From contig NZ_FXWJ01000004.1 in assembly GCF_900177795.1 (NCBI RefSeq), positions 1 through 64,000 on the forward strand: DNA of 64,000 nt. The letters are read 5' to 3'. The stretch is from Plantibacter elymi (nom. nud.) (lineage in GTDB: Bacteria > Actinomycetota > Actinomycetes > Actinomycetales > Microbacteriaceae). The first letter of the stretch is position 1. Each line of letters begins with the position of its first letter. Below the pieces are notes generated by a model. The model saw only the letters and a list, made by a program, of their open reading frames with translations. It searched no databases and had not been told where the DNA came from. Of this stretch, positions 19,377-29,150 are shown in pieces. Made by a program: the position numbers and the translations under genes.

Positions 19377-20426
19377 TCAGCGCTTCGGGAGCAGCTCCAC
19401 GGAGATGAGGCTCACGACGTCGTTCGCCAGCAGATCGAGCGAGCCCTGGTCTTTGCAGGTGAAGGTGAAGACGACGAGGATCCCCATCTTCGTGAGCGAC
19501 CGGACGCCCCAGTACGTGCGCTCCCCCGTGGGCTGCGTCCACGACAGGACCCGGAACTCGATGAGGCCCCCACCACTGTTGTAGTTGAGCTGCTCCGTCG
19601 TTCCGTCCGCCTTGACGTAGTCCGCCCCGACGTACTTCGACAGATAGGCATCGCTCGAGCGCTGGTCGTCGCCGACCGCGATCTCCGCCGGAGTCAGGGC
19701 GATGTTGCCGAGTCGCACCTCACACGAGGTCGAGGCGTTCGTGTAGATGTCGATCCCGTTCGCGTCCTGACCCGCTGCCGCCCACGACGAGTCGAAGTCG
19801 TTCGTGAGGTAGGCCGTCCAGTCGGCGGGGACGTCCTGTCCTGCTGCGAAATCGAGGTCCGGCGGGATGGTGACGTAGGTCTTGGTCGGCTCGGGCGTCG
19901 AGTCCGTCTCCGTGGGCGTCGGAGACGCGGTCTTCGTCGGTGTGGCTGAACGAGTGGGGCTCGGGTCCGCGACCGGTGCGCCGCCCTGTGTGAGCACGAG
20001 GGCGACGACGGTGATGATCGCCGCCAACACGAGCGGGACTCCGACGGCGAGAGCGATGATGAGTCCCGTCCGCTTGCGCTTCGGGGCGCCGGGAGGCGGC
20101 GGCTGCTGGCCGTACCCGGGAGGGCCCTGCGGTGGCTGCTGCTGGTACGGGTTCTGTTGCGGCTGATACGGCGGCTGCGGCTGCCCGCCGTACGTGTTCT
20201 GCTGGTACCGGTTCTGCTGCCCGCCGTACGGGTTCTGCTGGTACGGGTTCTGCTGCTGGCCGTGCGGGTTCTGCTGCTGCTGCGGTCCCTGCCCGAACGG
20301 CGGCTGCTGCGGCTGGCCGTATGGGTTCTGCTGCTGACCATACGGCTGCTGCGGCTGCTGACCCGCGGGCCATTGCGGCGGGCGACCGTCAGGCTGCTGC
20401 GGGTCGGGAGGCGGTGCATCGGTCAC
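19377..20426 (-). CDS. Single-pass membrane protein with a proline/glutamine-rich cytoplasmic tail
   Basis: A 349-residue protein. Residues 1-115 are low-complexity repeats of QQNPYGQ/QQNPYGG type, followed by a basic stop (PKRKRTG), one transmembrane helix at about 121-146, a Thr/Pro-rich stalk, and an extracellular domain of roughly 160 residues with two cysteines. The GTG start has AAAGG upstream. Pro/Gln-rich tails of this type occur in actinobacterial membrane proteins, but I do not recognise the outer domain. Confidence 0.75.
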   Translation of the reverse strand: MTDAPPPDPQQPDGRPPQWPAGQQPQQPYGQQQNPYGQPQQPPFGQGPQQQQNPHGQQQNPYQQNPYGGQQNRYQQNTYGGQPQPPYQPQQNPYQQQPPQGPPGYGQQPPPPGAPKRKRTGLIIALAVGVPLVLAAIITVVALVLTQGGAPVADPSPTRSATPTKTASPTPTETDSTPEPTKTYVTIPPDLDFAAGQDVPADWTAYLTNDFDSSWAAAGQDANGIDIYTNASTSCEVRLGNIALTPAEIAVGDDQRSSDAYLSKYVGADYVKADGTTEQLNYNSGGGLIEFRVLSWTQPTGERTYWGVRSLTKMGILVVFTFTCKDQGSLDLLANDVVSLISVELLPKR

Positions 20427-20543
20427 GGGAGTGGCCTTTCGACGGAACGGCGGGCGGAGCGGGTGAACTGCCCGGCCGCACGCCTGCAGTTCGTGCCGTC
20501 AGCCTATCTGCGACGGACCGGCGCCGGTGGGCACATCCTGCAC

Positions 20544-20549
20544 CAGAAT
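20544..20549 (+). promoter_or_regulatory. -10-like hexamer CAGAAT of a presumed leaderless transcript
   Basis: CAGAAT, then GGTGAC, then the GTG of the MFS gene at 20556. The same arrangement recurs at 21963-21975. Confidence 0.4.
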
Positions 20550-20555
20550 GGTGAC

Positions 20556-21902
20556 GTGTCCACCGCCCCCACCACACCCCGCACCCGCAGCGAGCGCCTC
20601 GACGCGCTCCCGTTCACCAAGGCCCACGGGCGACTGCTCGTCGGTTCCGGCGTCGGCTGGGCCCTCGATGCCATGGACGTGGGACTCGTGTCCTTCGTGC
20701 TCGCCCAGCTCGCCGTGCAGTGGCAGCTCGGCAACACCGAGCTCTCCTGGATCGCCTCAGCCGGGTTCATCGGGATGGCCATCGGCGCGACGCTCGGCGG
20801 TCTGCTCGCCGACCGGGTCGGACGGCGCCACGTCTTCGCGATCACGCTGCTCGTGTTCGGCATCGCGACGGGCGCGTCGGCCCTCGCCTGGGGACTCGGC
20901 GTGCTCATCGTGCTGCGGTTCATCGTCGGCCTCGGACTCGGCGCCGAGCTGCCCGTCGCGTCGACCCTCATGAGCGAGTTCGCCCCGCCACGGATCCGCG
21001 GGCGGATCATCGTGTTCCTCGAGGCGTTCTGGGCCATCGGGTGGATCGCCGCCGCGCTCATCGGCTACCTGGTCGTGCCGACGAGCGACGACGGGTGGCG
21101 CTGGGCCCTCGCCATCGGCGCGTTGCCCGCGGTCTACGCGGCCATCGTACGGACGCGACTGCCGGAGTCGGTGCGCTTCCTCGAGTCGCGTGGTCGCCAC
21201 CGCGAGGCCGAGGCCGTCGTCCGCGAGTTCGAGGCATCGGCCGGCGTCGCCCACCCGGAGGCCGCCGGTGACACCACCACCGACACCCCCGTGAGCGCCG
21301 GCCTCTCCGTCGGCGAGCGCCTCCTCGGACTGTGGGTGCCCACGCACCGCCGCGACACCGGGGCCCTCTGGATCGTGTGGTTCTGCGTCAACTTCTCCTA
21401 CTACGGTGCGTTCATCTGGATCCCGACGATCCTCGTGGCCTCCGGCTTCTCGCTCGTCCGGTCCTTCGGTTTCACGCTCATCATCACCCTGGCCCAGATC
21501 CCGGGCTACGCCGTCTCAGCGTGGTTGATCGAGGCTTGGGGACGGAAACAGACCCTCGCGACCTTCCTCGCGGGTTCCGCGGTGTCGGCGGTCCTGTTCG
21601 GCACCGCGACGACCGAACCGATGATCATCGTGTTCGGCATGTGCCTGTCCTTCTGCAACCTCGGCGCCTGGGGCGCCCTGTACGCGACGACGCCGGAGCT
21701 GTACCCGACGGCGCTCCGTGCGACGGGGGCGGGGTGGGCCGCGGGTATCGGCCGCATCGCCTCGATCATCGCCCCGCTGTCGGTTCCGGTGCTCCTCGTC
21801 GCAGGACAGGCCCTGCTCTTCTCCGTGTTCGCCGCCTTCTTCGTCGTCGCCGCGGTCGCCGCGCTGTTCCTCTCGGACATGCGCGGCCGATCCCTCGACT
21901 GA
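20556..21902 (+). CDS. MFS transporter, sugar/aromatic-acid/niacin porter type
   Basis: A 448-residue twelve-helix MFS protein. The first helix motif DAMDVGL and the loop GGLLADRVGRRHVF (motif A) are typical of the proton-symport metabolite group that includes NiaP-like and aromatic-acid carriers. LPESVRFLESRGR follows helix six. Substrate is unknown. The GTG at 20556 is chosen by the -10 spacing and by the protein pattern. The in-frame upstream reading would translate antisense to the Gln-rich gene. Confidence 0.85.
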   Translation: MSTAPTTPRTRSERLDALPFTKAHGRLLVGSGVGWALDAMDVGLVSFVLAQLAVQWQLGNTELSWIASAGFIGMAIGATLGGLLADRVGRRHVFAITLLVFGIATGASALAWGLGVLIVLRFIVGLGLGAELPVASTLMSEFAPPRIRGRIIVFLEAFWAIGWIAAALIGYLVVPTSDDGWRWALAIGALPAVYAAIVRTRLPESVRFLESRGRHREAEAVVREFEASAGVAHPEAAGDTTTDTPVSAGLSVGERLLGLWVPTHRRDTGALWIVWFCVNFSYYGAFIWIPTILVASGFSLVRSFGFTLIITLAQIPGYAVSAWLIEAWGRKQTLATFLAGSAVSAVLFGTATTEPMIIVFGMCLSFCNLGAWGALYATTPELYPTALRATGAGWAAGIGRIASIIAPLSVPVLLVAGQALLFSVFAAFFVVAAVAALFLSDMRGRSLD

Positions 21903-21974
21903 GCCGCGTCCCACTGCCCGACCCGCACCGCCAGTCGGCCGGGTCGGTCGGCGACGATGCGACAGAATGGGGCC

Positions 21975-22940
21975 GTGACCGAATCCACCAGCGCCGTGTC
22001 CCCGTCCGCCTCCGTCGACCGACGTCCGATCTCAGGACGTCGTGTCGATCTCGAGCACGGTGCGTACACCGCGTCGATCGCCTCGGTCGGTGCCTCACTG
22101 CGGTTCCTGCAGCACGATGGCCGCGACCTCGTGGTCCCGTTCGACGCGGAGGAGGTCCGTCCGGCGTTCCGCGGCGCCATGCTCGCCCCGTGGCCCAACC
22201 GCGTCGTCGACGGCCGCTACACCTTCGCCGGCGTCGACCACCAGCTCGCGCTCACCGAACCCGCTCGCGGGCACGCCCTCCACGGGCTCGCCGCCTGGTC
22301 GGAGTGGGACCTCGTGTCGTCGAGCGCGTCGTCGGCGGCGTTCCGCGTGGTCATCGAAGCGCAGGAGGGCTATCCGTTCCGCGTCCAGGTCACCGCGACC
22401 TACACACTCGACGACCACGGACTCCGCACTGACGTCGAGGCTCTGAACCTCGGCGACGTCGACGCCCCGTACGGCACCGGGCCGCACCCCTATCTCGTCG
22501 CGGGCGAGGGGCGCGTCGACGACTGGACGCTCGAGCTGCCCGCCGCCGAGGTACTCACCGTCACGCCGGACCGGCTCATCCCGGTCTCGCTGGAGCCGGT
22601 CGACACGGAGGCGACGGAACACTTCGACTTCCGCGCACCCCGGGCCATCGGCGACACCTTCATCGACCATGCGTACACGGCACTCGACCACGACGCCGAC
22701 GGTCGGGTCATGGTGCGGGTGACGGCACCGTCCGGCGGTGGCGTCGCGATGCACTGGGGCGAGGGTCTGCCCTGGGTCCAGGTGCACACCGCCGATCGGC
22801 CCGTCGCGGAGCTGAACCGACTGGGGCTCGCAGTAGAACCGATGACCTGTCCCCCCGACGCCTTCTCCACCGGGACCGACCTCGTCGTCCTCGCTCCCAA
22901 TACACCACACCGGGTGTCCTGGACAATCGCAGCACTCTGA
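21975..22940 (+). CDS. Aldose 1-epimerase (mutarotase)
   Basis: A 321-residue galactose-mutarotase-like enzyme that interconverts alpha and beta anomers of hexoses. The family motifs are clear: WPNRVVDGRYTF, RGHALHGL with a catalytic histidine, and GPHPYLV with the second histidine. The GTG at 21975 follows CAGAAT (21963-21968) by six bases. An ATG six codons earlier would sit within the promoter. Its position next to an MFS carrier suggests sugar uptake, but this is inference. Confidence 0.9.
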   Translation: MTESTSAVSPSASVDRRPISGRRVDLEHGAYTASIASVGASLRFLQHDGRDLVVPFDAEEVRPAFRGAMLAPWPNRVVDGRYTFAGVDHQLALTEPARGHALHGLAAWSEWDLVSSSASSAAFRVVIEAQEGYPFRVQVTATYTLDDHGLRTDVEALNLGDVDAPYGTGPHPYLVAGEGRVDDWTLELPAAEVLTVTPDRLIPVSLEPVDTEATEHFDFRAPRAIGDTFIDHAYTALDHDADGRVMVRVTAPSGGGVAMHWGEGLPWVQVHTADRPVAELNRLGLAVEPMTCPPDAFSTGTDLVVLAPNTPHRVSWTIAAL

Positions 22941-22953
22941 CGGTCGTCGGGGC

Positions 22954-22959
22954 TAGGCT
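22954..22959 (+). promoter_or_regulatory. -10 hexamer TAGGCT of a presumed leaderless transcript
   Basis: TAGGCT, then GGCGAC, then the ATG of the small gene at 22966. Confidence 0.5.
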
Positions 22960-22965
22960 GGCGAC

Positions 22966-23217
22966 ATGTCACAGACTCTTGCGAAACTCACCGGCGGCCC
23001 GCTCGACAGCGAGATCATCCCGCTCGAAGACGGTCAGGACGGCGAGCTCGTCCTGCCCTACGGCGAAGGCCAGCTCATCTACCGTCCCGTCGGCGAAGCG
23101 ACGAACACCGGCGACCACGACGGCCCGACGACGACCGACTACGAGTACGTCGAGTCGACGGAGGACATCTCCCCGACGAACCGCAACGGCAACGGCGACG
23201 ACGACTCGATCGGCTGA
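22966..23217 (+). CDS. Small acidic hypothetical protein
   Basis: An 83-residue acidic protein (MSQTLAKLTGGPLDSEII at the start) with an ordered-looking first half and an Asp/Asn/Thr-rich tail. It has no membrane segment and no recognised domain. The clean -10 hexamer six bases before the ATG and the terminator hairpin just after the stop support it as a real single-gene unit. Confidence 0.65.
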   Translation: MSQTLAKLTGGPLDSEIIPLEDGQDGELVLPYGEGQLIYRPVGEATNTGDHDGPTTTDYEYVESTEDISPTNRNGNGDDDSIG

Positions 23218-23240
23218 ACCGGACCGCCCTGTTCCACCTG

Positions 23241-23273
23241 AACGCCGGTAGCTGAGCCTCAGCTGCCGGCGTT
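23241..23273. terminator. 15-bp hairpin between convergent genes
   Basis: Arms 23241-23255 and 23259-23273 pair fully, with one wobble, around a GCC loop. It lies between the small acidic gene and the convergent serine hydrolase, and may serve both strands. Confidence 0.75.
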
Positions 23274-23279
23274 CGGCGT

Positions 23280-24740
23280 TCACTCACCCTGGTCGTCGAC
23301 CGTCACCGTGAAGGTCTGGACCCGGAGTGGCAGCACGGGTGTCATCCGGACCTCCAGGCGGAGGCGGCCCTCCGTCCCCTCGACGAACCAGACCAGGTGG
23401 TCCGGCGAATCGCAGATCGGCGTCGCGCGCCCCGAAGCCACCTCGGCGATGCCACCGACGGCGGTGACAGCGGCGTCGACCGCTTCGCGTCGCTCGTCCA
23501 CCGGGCGGTCGAGGGCGACGTTCTCGGCGAACAGCGAGGCGGCGACGCGGTCGTCCCAGTGCGACAGCAACCCGGTCGCGGTCATGGATGCCACAAGCGT
23601 CTCCGGCCAGGGGCGGATCGCCGGTTCCTGCAGCTCGCCGGAGGCCTGGGCGCCGGCGATCGCCAGCCGCAGGGCCTGTTCGGCGGGCTTCGCCACGGCC
23701 GCGTAGCCGGCGTTCTCGAAGGCGACGACGCCGAACCCCGATGTCGGGTGCCACCGCATGTGGGCGCTGTAGCCGGGGTAGCCGCCCGAGTGCGAGACGA
23801 GCGTCCCGAGATCGGCGTCCTCCTCGACGAAGAGGCCGAAGCCGTAGCCGAGCGCGAGTCTCGGCGGCACGCCGTCGAGGGTGGGCCGCGACGGAACGAG
23901 CCGCTGCAGCTGCTGCAGCTCGCGGCGGCTGGCGCTCGACAGCGGTCCGGTCTCGTCCCCGGTCCACGCGCCGTCGAGCCAGCGCACCCATCCGATCAGG
24001 GTGGAGGCCGAGGCGAAGAGTCCGCCGATCGAGGAGAAGACCCCGGGGCCGGAGAACGGGACCTCGACGAATCGACCGTCCTGGTCGGCGGCCCGTTCGC
24101 GTCGGACACGATGACCGGTCGCCGTGACCGCCACGTCACCCTCGGGTCGCTCGAACACGGCACCAAGCCCGAGCGGCTCCAGCAGGAGCGAGGTCACCGC
24201 GTCGATGTAGGACCCGCCGGTCACACGCTCGACGACCTGCCCGAGCAGCGCGTAGCCGAGGTTCGAGTAGGAGAACGCCGTACCGGGTGTCGAGACGCAT
24301 CGGACGCCGCGCACGAGCAGCCGCCGGAACTCGTCCACGCTGATCGACTCCTGACGATCACCCCACGGATCGTCTGTTCCGAGCCCACCCGACATCGTCA
24401 AGAGCATCCGCACGGTCGGCCGGACGGCGATCCCGTCAGGGAGGGCCGGCGCGAACTCCGGCACGAACCCGTCCACTGGCGCGTCCAGGTCGAGGCGACC
24501 GGCGTCGCGGAGGATGAGGAGCACGGCCGCGGTGAAGCTCTTCGTGCAGGAGGCGATGCGGAACAGCGTGTCGGCGTCGGGCACCGGACCGCCCACGGTG
24601 ACCCCGCCGAACCCCTGCTCGAACCGGACCCGCTCGCGGTCGAACACGGCGACGTACGATCCCGGGGCGACGCCGGAGGTGATCCGGTCCTGGAAGACCC
24701 GTGTGATGTCCGTCTCGGTGCTGTCCTCGACCAGGTGCAT
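23280..24740 (-). CDS. Beta-lactamase-family serine hydrolase
   Basis: A 486-residue enzyme of the class C beta-lactamase / DD-peptidase fold. The nucleophile motif SCTKS (SxxK) is near residue 62, the YxN motif is in FSYSNLGY, and the third motif is HSGGYPGYS (HSG form). These enzymes hydrolyse esters or peptides. No signal peptide is visible, so it is probably cytoplasmic. A C-terminal extension of about 110 residues follows the catalytic domain. The ATG at 24740 has GAGGAGG upstream. Confidence 0.85.
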   Translation of the reverse strand: MHLVEDSTETDITRVFQDRITSGVAPGSYVAVFDRERVRFEQGFGGVTVGGPVPDADTLFRIASCTKSFTAAVLLILRDAGRLDLDAPVDGFVPEFAPALPDGIAVRPTVRMLLTMSGGLGTDDPWGDRQESISVDEFRRLLVRGVRCVSTPGTAFSYSNLGYALLGQVVERVTGGSYIDAVTSLLLEPLGLGAVFERPEGDVAVTATGHRVRRERAADQDGRFVEVPFSGPGVFSSIGGLFASASTLIGWVRWLDGAWTGDETGPLSSASRRELQQLQRLVPSRPTLDGVPPRLALGYGFGLFVEEDADLGTLVSHSGGYPGYSAHMRWHPTSGFGVVAFENAGYAAVAKPAEQALRLAIAGAQASGELQEPAIRPWPETLVASMTATGLLSHWDDRVAASLFAENVALDRPVDERREAVDAAVTAVGGIAEVASGRATPICDSPDHLVWFVEGTEGRLRLEVRMTPVLPLRVQTFTVTVDDQGE

Positions 24741-24969
24741 GCCGCCTCCTCCTCGACGGCCCTCGGCAGCCGTCCGCGATCTCGTCGCGCTTCGAGCGTA
24801 CGACCATTCCGCGCCACCGGGCGCCATCGCACGGGGTGCCGGGCGTAGGGTGCTCCTCCGCCAGGACGAAGTCAAGGGGCAACGATCCGCTGCGTCGGAA
24901 CGCCGCCGCGGGAGTAGCGTCATCTCCCGGATCGACCGTCGACGGGACGGCCGTGGAAGGAGTCATTCC

Positions 24970-26433
24970 ATGTCGAGCACGTCGACCTCCGGGCAGCCGG
25001 CCCCGGTCCGGAGCCTCGTCCCCGCCAGGATGGACCGATTGCCGTGGACCCGGTTCCACTGGATGATCGTCGTCGGTCTCGGCTTCTCCTGGGTGCTGGA
25101 CGGCCTCGAGATCCAGATCGTCGCCTCCGCCGGGTTCCAGAAGTCGCTGGGCCTCTCTGCGGCTGAGGTCGGCCTGCTCGGGACGATCTACCTGCTCGGC
25201 CAGGTGACGGGTGCCCTCGTCTTCGGCCGCATGGCGGACCGCCTCGGCCGCAAGAAACTCTTCATCCTGACCCTCGCGATCTACCTCGTCGCGAGCGGCA
25301 TCGCCGGCCTGTCCCCCACGTTCTGGTTCCTCGCCATCTTCCGGTTCTTCGCCGGCATGGGCATCGGCGGCGAGTACGCCGCGATCAACTCGGCCATCGA
25401 CGAGCTCATCCCGTCGAAGTACCGCGGGCACGTCGACATCGCCATCAACGGCACCTACTGGGGCGGCGCCGCCCTCGGATCGGCGGCGAACCTGTTCCTG
25501 CTGAACACCGACTACTTCGCCGAGGACGTCGGCTGGCGCATCGGGTTCTTCATCGGGCCGGTCCTCGGTCTCGCCATCATCTTCCTGCGCCGCCACATCC
25601 CCGAGAGTCCGCGGTGGCTCATGACGCACGGTCGGGAACAGGAGGCGGAGGCCACGGTCGACGACATCGAGGCGACCGTCCGCAAGCAGGGCGGCACGAT
25701 CGAGCCGGTCGACGAGTCGAAGGCGCTCACGGTCCAGGCCCAGGGCCACATCCCGATCCGGACCATCTTCGGCGTCCTCTTCTCGAAATACCCGAAGCGC
25801 ACCTTCGTCGGTCTCGCGATGATGATCACCCAGTCGTTCCTGTACAACGCGATCTTCTTCACCTACGCGCTCGTACTGCAGAACTTCTACGGCACGAGTC
25901 CCTCGTCGACGCAGTACTACTTCTTCCCCTTCGCGATCGGCAACCTGCTCGGCCCACTCCTCCTCGGCAGGCTGTTCGACACCTGGGGTCGTCGCCAGAT
26001 GATCTTCCTCACCTACGGGGTCTCGGGAGCGGTGCTGGCCGTGTCGGCGGTGCTGTTCAACGCCGGTGCGCTCGACGCGACGACGCAGACGATCTTCTGG
26101 TGCGTCTCGTTCTTCTTCGCCTCAGCCGGTGCGTCGAGCGCCTACCTGACCGTCAGCGAGATCTTCCCGCTCGAGCTCCGCAGCCAGGTGATCGGCTACT
26201 TCTTCGCGATCGGACAGATCGCGGGTTCGGTCGCACCCCTGCTCTACGGGATCCTGATCGGCGACGGCACCGACCGCGGACCGCTCACCGTGGGCTACTT
26301 CGTCGGTGCCGGCGTGATGGTCCTCGGCGGGTTGATCGCCCTCATCTTCGGGGTCGACGCCGCGCGGAAGTCACTCGAGGACATCACGGAACCCCTGTCG
26401 ATCGTGCGCGAGGGGAAGGGCTCGGGAAGCTGA
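24970..26433 (+). CDS. MFS transporter, metabolite:H+ symporter type
   Basis: A 487-residue twelve-helix MFS protein. DGLEIQIVASAGF in helix 1, GRMADRLGRKKLF (motif A) and IPESPRWLMTHGR after helix 6 are typical of the sugar-porter / metabolite symporter group. A large central loop of about 60 residues separates the halves. AAGGAG lies before the ATG. Substrate is unknown. It converges with the SIS-domain gene. Confidence 0.87.
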   Translation: MSSTSTSGQPAPVRSLVPARMDRLPWTRFHWMIVVGLGFSWVLDGLEIQIVASAGFQKSLGLSAAEVGLLGTIYLLGQVTGALVFGRMADRLGRKKLFILTLAIYLVASGIAGLSPTFWFLAIFRFFAGMGIGGEYAAINSAIDELIPSKYRGHVDIAINGTYWGGAALGSAANLFLLNTDYFAEDVGWRIGFFIGPVLGLAIIFLRRHIPESPRWLMTHGREQEAEATVDDIEATVRKQGGTIEPVDESKALTVQAQGHIPIRTIFGVLFSKYPKRTFVGLAMMITQSFLYNAIFFTYALVLQNFYGTSPSSTQYYFFPFAIGNLLGPLLLGRLFDTWGRRQMIFLTYGVSGAVLAVSAVLFNAGALDATTQTIFWCVSFFFASAGASSAYLTVSEIFPLELRSQVIGYFFAIGQIAGSVAPLLYGILIGDGTDRGPLTVGYFVGAGVMVLGGLIALIFGVDAARKSLEDITEPLSIVREGKGSGS

Positions 26434-26446
26434 TCCCGGTCCGCGC

Positions 26447-27109
26447 TCAGTCCTCGTCGGAGACGTAGACCCCGAGCGTCTCGGCGAGGCGCTCCCGCTC
26501 CACCGCCCGACGGCCGGCGCCCTTGGCGCTGGCCGTCGTAAGCGTGGCGAGGATGTGCAGGGTGAGCGCGATCCCGATCGAGGAGCTCGGGTGGCCGTCC
26601 TCGGCACGGCCGAGCACGATCGTCTCGTCGGCGTACGGGGTCAGCGGGGCGTCCGGCGCGTCGGTGATGAGCACGAGGCGGCCTCCCGCCTCGGCGAACG
26701 GGACGACGGAGTCGATCGTGTACTTCCGATACCGCTGCAGCGACACGGCGATCATGACGTCGCTCGTCCGCACGTCGCTCAGGACGTCGAGGGGACGCAC
26801 GATGGTGCCGTCGATGAGTGTGACGTTCGCGAGGCCGTAGCTGAGGTCCGCGGCGAGGAGCGACGCGTAGGTGAACGACTTCGACGCCCCGATGAGGAAA
26901 CGTCGCCGCGCGGAGACGATGAGGGCCGCTGCGCGTTCGAGGGCACCGTCCGCCTTCGCCGAGGCGAGGGACTCCTCGAACTGCTTGCGTTCCTGCTCGA
27001 GGAGTCGGTGCTTCAGGACGGACGCGGAGCGTCGTTCGAGACGCTGCTCCGGGCGTTCGCCGGGAACGGCGGTGTCCTCATCGGTGAGGAAGAGGGTGTC
27101 GTCGTTCAC
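26447..27109 (-). CDS. SIS-domain protein without a DNA-binding domain
   Basis: A 220-residue protein whose core (about residues 60-200) is a sugar-isomerase (SIS) fold like the C-terminal half of MurR/RpiR regulators, with the phosphosugar loop GASKSFTYAS. The N-terminal helix-turn-helix of those regulators is missing and is replaced by about 55 charged, helical residues. It may be a phosphosugar isomerase or sensor. The GTG start is fixed by AAGGAG seven to eight bases upstream; the ATG six codons earlier would overlap that site. Confidence 0.75.
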   Translation of the reverse strand: MNDDTLFLTDEDTAVPGERPEQRLERRSASVLKHRLLEQERKQFEESLASAKADGALERAAALIVSARRRFLIGASKSFTYASLLAADLSYGLANVTLIDGTIVRPLDVLSDVRTSDVMIAVSLQRYRKYTIDSVVPFAEAGGRLVLITDAPDAPLTPYADETIVLGRAEDGHPSSSIGIALTLHILATLTTASAKGAGRRAVERERLAETLGVYVSDED

Positions 27110-27294
27110 GCGCGGTCTCCTTCGCATGCCGTCGCCGGGGTTCGGGCCGGCGCCGTCCGTTCGTGTCGGCAGCAACACCGACGGCCCGCCGGCAGGTCAC
27201 CCGGCGAGGTTCCCTTGATGGTAGCGACGGGAAGCGCATACAGGATCGCCGGAACGACAACGATTCGGTGCACACGCGTCCGGCCGCGCGACGG

Positions 27295-28470
27295 TCAGCG
27301 TTCGGGCTCGTCGTCCAGGTCGGGCAGGGTGATCGAGGAGGTGAAGAGGCTCGCGCGCTGCTCGGCCTCGGCGCTGCCGCTGAACAGCCCGACCGGCTCG
27401 GTGACCGGCCCGCCGCGCTTCGGCACCGGACGAGGCTCCTGCTCGACCATCTGCACCCGGTTGCGCGGGATCGCCGACGGGTTCTGCGCGAGGATCCACT
27501 CGACCATCTGCTCGCGCACGAGGCATCGGAGATCGAAGAGGGTCGGTGCGTCCACCGCGGTGACGAGGATGCGGATGCGCACGTAGCCGCCGACAGCGTC
27601 CGTGACCTGTAGCACCTGTGCCCGGCCGTCCCAGAGGTCGGTGCGGTCGAGGATGCGCTCCAGCTCGGTCCGCATGACCGCGGGGCTGACCCACCAGTCG
27701 AGGTCGAACTCGACCGACCCGAGCAGCTCGCTCGTGTTCCGCGTCCAGTTCTGGAAGGGCGTGGAGGTGAAGTAGGTGGACGGGAGCACCATGCGGCGAT
27801 CGTCCCAGATGCCGACGACGACGTAGGTGAGGGTGATCTCCTCGATACGGCCCCACTCCCCCTCGACGATGACGACGTCGTCGACCCGGATCGCATCGCT
27901 GAAGGCGAGCTGGATCCCGGCGAACACGTTCCCGAGGACGGACTGCGCCGCGAGGCCGGCGACGATGCTCACGACACCGGCGGAGGCCAGCACGCTCGCC
28001 CCGACGCCCTGGACGCCGGGGAACGTCAGGAGGATCGACGCGACACCGACGATGACGACGACCGCGATCGCCAAGCGACGGACGAGCGCGAGCTGCGTCT
28101 GCATGCGGCGAGCGACCTTGTTGTTCGGGACGTCGATGCGGTACCGGGCCTGGCCGAGCCCGATGACGAAGGCGAGCAGCGCGGCGACCAGCCACGTCGC
28201 TGCGGCGATGACGGCGATCCGGAAGGTCTGGTCGATGAACCCACGGGCGGTCTCATCGGGAAGCGTCGCCGCCACCGCCGGCCACACGGCGACCAGGATC
28301 ACGAGGGCCCGGAAGGGGTGCCTTGCACTCCCGGCGAGCGCACCCGGCCAGTCGCTCCGCCGCGCCGCCATCCGGAAGGAGACCGACACGATCACGATCA
28401 CGACGAGCGCTGCGATCAGCGCTATCCCGGCCGCTGCGGCGACACCCCACCAGCTCTGCCAAACGAACAT
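27295..28470 (-). CDS. MscS-family mechanosensitive channel
   Basis: A 391-residue membrane channel of the small-conductance mechanosensitive type, which opens under osmotic down-shock. It has four hydrophobic segments, then the pore helix and lining GVGASVLASAGVVSIVAGLAAQ, then the beta domain motif GNVFAGIQLAFSDAIRVDD. A C-terminal cytoplasmic domain and an acidic end follow. The ATG at 28470 has GAGGAGG upstream; longer readings begin in non-conserved arginine-rich sequence. Confidence 0.9.
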   Translation of the reverse strand: MFVWQSWWGVAAAAGIALIAALVVIVIVSVSFRMAARRSDWPGALAGSARHPFRALVILVAVWPAVAATLPDETARGFIDQTFRIAVIAAATWLVAALLAFVIGLGQARYRIDVPNNKVARRMQTQLALVRRLAIAVVVIVGVASILLTFPGVQGVGASVLASAGVVSIVAGLAAQSVLGNVFAGIQLAFSDAIRVDDVVIVEGEWGRIEEITLTYVVVGIWDDRRMVLPSTYFTSTPFQNWTRNTSELLGSVEFDLDWWVSPAVMRTELERILDRTDLWDGRAQVLQVTDAVGGYVRIRILVTAVDAPTLFDLRCLVREQMVEWILAQNPSAIPRNRVQMVEQEPRPVPKRGGPVTEPVGLFSGSAEAEQRASLFTSSITLPDLDDEPER

Positions 28471-28662
28471 CCATGCCTCCTCGAGCCGGTCGTGCACTAT
28501 GTGTTCCCCCGCCGACCGATGCCGTACGGCGCAAGCGTCCAGCGTAGGGGCGGGCGCATCCCGCGCTCGACCGCTTGCGCGGCCTGCCACGAATCTCTCA
28601 GGCCGAGTTCACGTGGCGGGCGCGTCTTACGTGGACTTCCCCCGGCCCCTGACAGCCTCCCC

Positions 28663-29150
28663 GGTCACTGAGCTTGTCGAAGTGCCCACGAGGAACCCCT
28701 CGACAGGCTCAGTGACCAAAGCACCCGGGCAGTTCTCTCCCGTTCACCGAGGCGACACGGCCCAGGCCGCCCTTCGACAGGCTCAGGGACCGAAGCATGC
28801 CGAACAGACCTTTCCCGGTCACTGAGCTTGTCGAAGTGCCCACGAACAGGCCTCATCGTTCCGATTCAGTACGGGTGCACCTCTTCCTGTCACTGAGCCT
28901 GTCGAAGTGCGGCACAGCTCGGGGACCGCAGCGGTGCGGACAGACGTTTCCCGGTCACTGAGCTTGTCGAAGTGCCCACGAACAGGCCTCATCGTTCCGA
29001 TTCAGTACGGGTGCACCTCTTCCGGTCACTGAGCTTGTCGAAGTGCCTACGAATGCGCTTCGACAAGCTCAGGGACCGGAGGGGGCTGCTCAGAGACCGG
29101 AGGGTTCCGGGTGGACCATCTCCGGTCACTGAGCCTGTCGAAGTGCCCAC
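28663..29150. repeat. Repeat-rich spacer with about nine copies of the 15-base core and a 77-bp duplication
   Basis: Cores of the CTGAGCNTGTCGAAG type occur about nine times in both orientations. An 18-bp hairpin with one mismatch is formed by 28663-28680 and 28700-28717. A 77-base block is repeated exactly at 28811-28887 and 28947-29023, 136 bases apart. The 769-base gap 28471-29239 between the MscS gene and the next gene has no other coding or RNA signal I can support; its right end may hold part of a promoter. Confidence 0.8.
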
